From positions 1-7,780 of the forward strand of contig PFJA01000045.1 in assembly GCA_002782905.1 (NCBI GenBank): a stretch of 7,780 bases of DNA, given 5' to 3'. This DNA is from Lysobacterales bacterium CG_4_10_14_3_um_filter_64_11. Lineage in GTDB: Bacteria; Pseudomonadota; Gammaproteobacteria; Xanthomonadales; Xanthomonadaceae. The notes beneath the pieces were generated by a model, which was not told where the DNA came from, did not search any database, and saw only the letters and a program-made list of their open reading frames with translations. Positions 1-6,000 of this stretch are shown here, one piece after another (position 1 is the stretch's first letter; each line of letters starts with the position of its first letter). Position numbers and translations under genes: made by a program.

Positions 1-3000
1 GCGGCACCTCGTACAGCAATGCCGGCAATGGTGTGCCGGGGACGATCGGCATCAGTTGTCCGGCGTTGAGCCTGAGCAACAACCAGGTCGAGGCGATGGC
101 GGTGACGATTCGCCCGAATTTCGCCAGCGGTGGCGCCACCCGCCAGTTCGACAACGTCGGCACGTTCAGCATCAGTGGCGGTGCCAGCGGCAGCGATGCG
201 CTGGGCAGCTTCGAGTACAACGCCGATGCCAGCGCGGCGGACGATCAGAAGTCGGCGATGCTGCCGTTCGAGGCTGGCCAGGTCGATCTGATCACCAACA
301 AGACCGATCTGGTCGATCCGGTCGGTTTCGATCCGGGCGATTTCACCCAGAACGCGATCACCTATCGCCTGCGCGTCACCAACAACGGCCCGTCGGTGGC
401 GACCGCGCTGCATGTCAGCGACGTGATCGCGCCGCCGGCCGGCCGCAGCGTGCGCTTTGTTGGCGACAGCACCAGCAGCGCCGGTCCGTTTGCGCCATCG
501 GCATGCAACATCAGCGCCGGCAGCAATCCGGTTGTCGGCCCGGCAACGCTTACCCTCGACTGCCTGATGCCCGGCGTTGGGTTCAGCCCGAACATCGAGG
601 GCATCGTTGCTGCCGGCAGCACCAGCGAGCTGTTTTTGCGCGTGCAATACGAATCGCAACCGGCGGCCGGTGGCGACACCCTGGTCGATACCGCGACAGC
701 GAGCGCCAACGAGGTTGACACCAACCCCGCCAACGACAGCGACGGCGAGAACACCTCGATCCGCGCCCGCGCCGATCTGGCGCTGGGCAAGATCGCCAGC
801 AACGTGCTGCCCGATGCCGACCCGAATGTCGCTGCGCCGGCAGCGGTCGCCAGCGTCACCCTGTTCGAGCCGCATTGGTGGGTGCTCGACGCGGTCAACA
901 ACGGCCCCGGCGCCAGCCTGTCGATCGATCGCGCCGCCGCTTCGCAGTTGAACGGCACCGGCACCGTGATCGTCGATACCCTGCCGACCGGCACCGTGCT
1001 CAATGGCAGCGCCACCTGGCAGAAGGCCGGCCCGGCGTTTGCCGGTAGCACGCCCGATGGCAGCGGCACCTGTGCATTGACCGGCGTCACCCTGACCTGC
1101 AATGTCGGCGATGTGACACCGGGCGGCAAGGTGCGCATCCTGGTGCCGGTGCGCTGGACCACCTTGCCGTCTGGCGGCAGCGTCACCAACAACGCCGTGG
1201 TTTCCACTGAGCAGGTCGATCCCAATCCGGGCAACAACCCGGCGACGGCGGTGCTCGCGGTTACCCGCTCCTCGCTTACCGGCATTGTGTTCCAGGACCG
1301 CGACCGCGCCGGCACCAACGGCGGCACGCCGCAAGCGGCGGCCAGCGAGCCGCGCATCAATGGCGTCACGGTGCGCATCACCGGCACCGACCTGTACGGC
1401 AACGCGGTCAATCGCACCGCCACCAGCAATGCCTCGGGCGTCTACACGATCAACAATCTGGCGCCGTCGGACGTGGTCGGCTACACCCTCACCCAGACTC
1501 AGCCGGCCGGCTTCGCCAATGGCCCGGTCGATCCGCCGGCGGCCGGCGGCAGCGCGCCGACCTTGGGCGGCACTTACGCCGCCAGCAGCAATGCCGGTGG
1601 CGATTCGCAGTACGCCGCGATCGCGGTCGGCGGCAGCGATACCGGCAGCAACTACAACTTCCCGGAACTGCGTCAGCCATCGCTGTCCGGCTTCGTCTAC
1701 GTTGATGTCAATGGCAACAGTGTGCGCGATGCCGCAACCGATCTGGCCATCGCCAGCGCCACTGTGCGTTTGCTCGATGCCAGCACCGGCAACCTGATCA
1801 ACACCGCCAGCACCGACGCCAGCGGCGCCTACAGTTTCACCGGCCTCGATCCGCTGCTCGCCTACACCGTCGAGCAGCCGTTGCCGGCATCGCCAACGGG
1901 CATCGTCAATGGCCCGGTCAACCCTGGCCAGATCAACGCCCTGGCCTGTGCCAGCGGTTGTACCGCGCAGGCGAACACGCCGGTGGCCGACACCGACCGC
2001 ATCGCCGACATCGACCTGAGCGCCGGCACCGACGGCACCGCATTCAACTTCGGCGAGATTCAGCTTGCCGATATCGCCGGCCTGGTCTATGTCGATGCCG
2101 ATCGCAGCAACGCGCTCGATGCTGGCGACAGCGTGCGCATCTCCAGTGTCACCGTGCGTCTGGTGCAGGGCGCGAATTGTGCCACCGGTGCCGAACTGGC
2201 CAGCACCAGCAGCGATGCCAGCGGCGCGTTCAGCTTCAGCGGACAACTGGCCTTCCGCGATTACCTGCTGTGCCAGACCCAGCCGCTGGGGTATGGCAAT
2301 GGCAACGCCAATGGCAGCCCCGGTAGCGATCAGATCGCCATCGTCAACCTGCCGGCGGTTGGCTCGCTGAACAACACGTTCGGCGAGTTGCTCGGCGCCA
2401 TCGCCGGTTCGGTGTACATCGATCAGAACGACAACGGCTTGCGCGATGCCGGTGAACTGGGCATCGACACTGTGCCGGTCACCCTGAGCGGCAGCGACGT
2501 GCTGGGTAACGTCCTCAACCGCACCGTGACTACCGACATCAACGGCGATTATGTGTTCGCCGATCTGTTCACACCCACTGCCGGCGGCTACACGCTCAGC
2601 GAAGGCGCCATTCCGCCGGCCGCCGGGGTATTCAACGATGGTCAGGATACGCTCGGCAATGCCGCATCGCCGGGCACCCTGGGCAACGACGTGCTCAGCG
2701 TGATCGGCCTGGCTGCAGGGCAGCAGGCCACGGGTTATCTATTTGGCGAATTGCAGGCCACCGCGATCAGCGGCGTGGTCTATGTCGATGCCGACCGCAA
2801 CAACGCGCTCGATGCCAGTGACACGCTGCGCATCAGCGCGGTGACGGTGCGTCTGCTCGAAGGCGCCAGTTGCGCCACCGGTGTGCAGATCGCCAGCACC
2901 AGCAGCAACGCCGCCGGTGCTTACCAGTTCCTCAGTGTCACTGTCGGCCGCGCCTATGCGATCTGCCAGACTCAGCCGGCCGGCTATGGCAACGGCAACG

Positions 3001-6000
3001 CGCTGGGTGTGCCCGGCAGCAATGAAATCCTGATCGCCAGCCTGCCGCTGGCCGGTGTCGCTGGCAACAATTTCGGCGAGCTGGTCGGTTCGCTTGGCGG
3101 GTCGGTGTATATCGACGGCAATGACAACGGTCTGCGCGATGGCGGTGAGGCCGGCATCGCCAATGTGCCGGTGACCCTGAACGGCAGCGATGCGCGCGGC
3201 AACGCGGTCAACCTCACTGTGCCCTCCGATGCCACTGGCAACTACCAGTTCGCCAACCTGCTGGCGCCGAATGCGGCTGGCTACACACTCAGCGAAGGCG
3301 CCATTCCGCCAGCCGCCGGTAGCTTCAACGATGGTCAGGACACGCTCGGCAATGCCAGCACGCCCGGGGTACTCGGCAATGACGTGCTCAGCGGCATTGG
3401 CCTGGCGCCGGCGCAGGACGCCAGCGGCTATCTGTTCGGCGAGTTGCAAGCGAGCACGATCAGCGGCGTGGTCTATGTCGATGCCGATCGCAACAACGCG
3501 CGCGATGCCAGCGACACGCTGCGCATTGCCCATGTCACCGTGCGGCTGGTGCAGGGTGCGAATTGTGCCACCGGTGCCGAACTGGCCAGCACCAGCAGCG
3601 ATGCCAGCGGCGGCTATGTATTCAACAGCGTGACGGCCTTCCGCGATTACCTGCTGTGTCAGGATCAACCCAGCGGTTACGGCAACGGCAATGCCGGTGG
3701 CACCCCGGCCAGCAACCAGATCGCGATCAGCAATCTGCCGCTGGCCGGTTCAACCGACAATGACTTTGGCGAGTTGCTCGGCTCGATCAGTGGCCGGGTC
3801 TTTCTCGACAGCAACAACAACGGCACCCAGGATGCGGGTGAAGCCGGTATCGCCGGGGTGCAAGTGGCGCTGAGTGGCAACGATATCAACGCGCTCGCGG
3901 TGGCGGCCAATGCCAGCAGTGACGGCAACGGCGATTTCCGCTTTGACGGCTTGCTGCAGGCCAGTGCCGCAGGTTATGCCTTGATCGAGCAATTGGCGCA
4001 GCCGCAGGTTACCGTCGGCGGCGTGGTGGTAACCACTTTCAACGGCATCACCCGCGCCGGCCAGGTCGGCGGCAGCAGCCTCGGCACGGCCACGACGGTG
4101 ACTCAGGTGCCCAGTGCGGTGCAGGCGATCGTGCTGCCCGCGGGCGCGGATTCGGTGCAGAACCGGTTTGCCGAAGTGTTGCCGGTGGGCATCAACGGCG
4201 TGGTGTTCCTCGATCTCGACAACAACGGCGTGCGCGACGCGCCGGCCGACAGCGGCATTGCCGGGGTACGCATCGAACTTGCTGGCAACGACGATCTGGG
4301 TCAGCCGGTTGCGCTCAGCGTCGATAGCGATGGCAATGGCCAGTTTGCGTTCGAGGGCTTGCGCCCCGGCGTGTATGCCTTGAGCGAGCCAACCCAGCCG
4401 CTCAACACACTCAATGGCATCACCACGGCGGGCAGTGCCGGCGGCAATGCCAGCACGGTGGCTGTGCTGCCCAGCACGATCGCCGCGATCGACCTGAGCC
4501 TGCCGGGCACGCGCAGCGACGACAACCGCTTTGCCGAGGTGCCGGCCAGTGGCGTGATCGCCGGTCGGGTGTGGCTGGATCGCAACAACGATGGCGTGAT
4601 CGATGCCGACGAAGTGGGCATCGCGGGCGTGCTGATCGAGCTTGGCGGCAACGATCTTGGCGGCAATGCGATCGATCGCAGCCAGCAGAGCGACGCGGAA
4701 GGCCGCTTCCGCTTCGCCGATCTGCCGCCCGGGCAGTACACGCTCAGCGAGCCGAGCCAGCCCAGCGACACCTTCAACGGCATCACCGTGGCCGGCAGCG
4801 GTGGCGGCACCGCGACGGCGCCGGATGTAACACCCAGCGCAATCGCGGCGATCACCTTGCCTGCCAATGGCGAGGCGGTCGACAACGACTTTGGCGAAAT
4901 TCCGCCGGCCGCGATTGCCGGCCGGGTGTGGGCCGACAGCAACAACGACGGCGTGATCGATGCCGACGAAGTGGGTATCAGTGATGTGCCATTGACGCTC
5001 ACTGGCAGCGATGATCTGGGCGTGCCGGTCAGCCGGTCGCTGTCCAGCGATGGCGAAGGCCGTTACCGCTTCGACGGGCTGCGTCCGGGCAGTTATGCCG
5101 TCAGCGAGCCGCAGCAGCCTGCCGGCACGCTCAATGGCATCACGCTTGCTGGGCAGATTGCGGGTAGCGTGGTCGGCACTGCAACCGCGGTCGATGTGCT
5201 GCCATCGGCGGTGTCGGCCATCGTGCTTGCGTCGGGCGACAGTTCGCTCGAAAACAATTTCGGCGAGATTCCCGAGTCGCCCGATCTCAAGGTCAGCAAG
5301 CGGCACGACCCAGCGCGCTTCAGCGTCAATAACGCCGGTCGTTATGTGATCTCGGTGCGCAACGCCGGCAATCGCGCCAGCAGCGGCGAGTATGTGGTCA
5401 GCGACCGCATGCCGGCCGGCATCACGCTGGCGGCGCCGCCCAGCGGCAACGACTGGCAATGCGGTGGCGCGATTGGCGAGAGCAGTTTCAGCTGCCGCAG
5501 TGCGCGGGTACTGGCGGCAGGCGAAGTGCATCCGCAGCCGATCCAGGTGCCGATCACGGTGAGCGCCGCCGCGCTGGCGGCGGGTGTGGTCAACAACGCA
5601 GTGCTGGTCGCGGGCGGTGGCGAAATCGATGCGCGCCGGCCAACCCCGAGCGAGCGTGAAGCGTTCAACGGCGACCCATCGTCGTTGCCGGTGTGCGACC
5701 CGGCCATCGTCCATGAAGCCTGCCGCGATCCGGTGCAGGTGCTGCAATCGGCGGCCTTGTCCGGCGCGGTGTGGTACGACCTGGGCAGCAATCCGGTGTT
5801 GCTCGATGGCGGCGACCAGCGCCTGGCGGGTTGGATCATTGAAGTGCTGGACCCGGCCACGGGCCAGTTGATCGCAAACGCGCTCAGCGGCAACGATGGC
5901 CGGTACCGCATCGTCGATCTGCCGGCCGGCACGCCGTTGCAGGTGCGCTTCCGCGACCCCGATTCCAGTGTGGTGTGGGGCGTGCCGGTCAACGGCGAAA

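Noticed and set aside
56..718. A 220-codon + strand frame overlapping the large gene
   Set aside because: The product is an Arg/Gln-rich low-complexity translation typical of a shifted frame of a Gly/Ala/Asp-rich gene.
362..1429. A 355-codon open frame on the minus strand over the DUF11 domains
   Set aside because: It lies antisense to a clearly conserved domain pair and its translation has no family features; it is a high-GC artefact.
2739..3668. A 309-codon open frame on the minus strand
   Set aside because: Same in-register shadow as the larger one; its stop is the complement of a CTA leucine codon at 2739-2741. There is no ribosome binding site or recognisable domain.
2064..3782. Regular repeats considered as a CRISPR array or non-coding satellite
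   Set aside because: The repeats are long, in frame, and keep codon-level protein similarity with synonymous differences, so they are protein-domain repeats.
2400..5300. Possible Lys-Asn isopeptide Cna-B pilin domains
   Set aside because: The required lysine is absent from every one of B1-B11, so the calcium-binding SdrD-B type is the better comparison.
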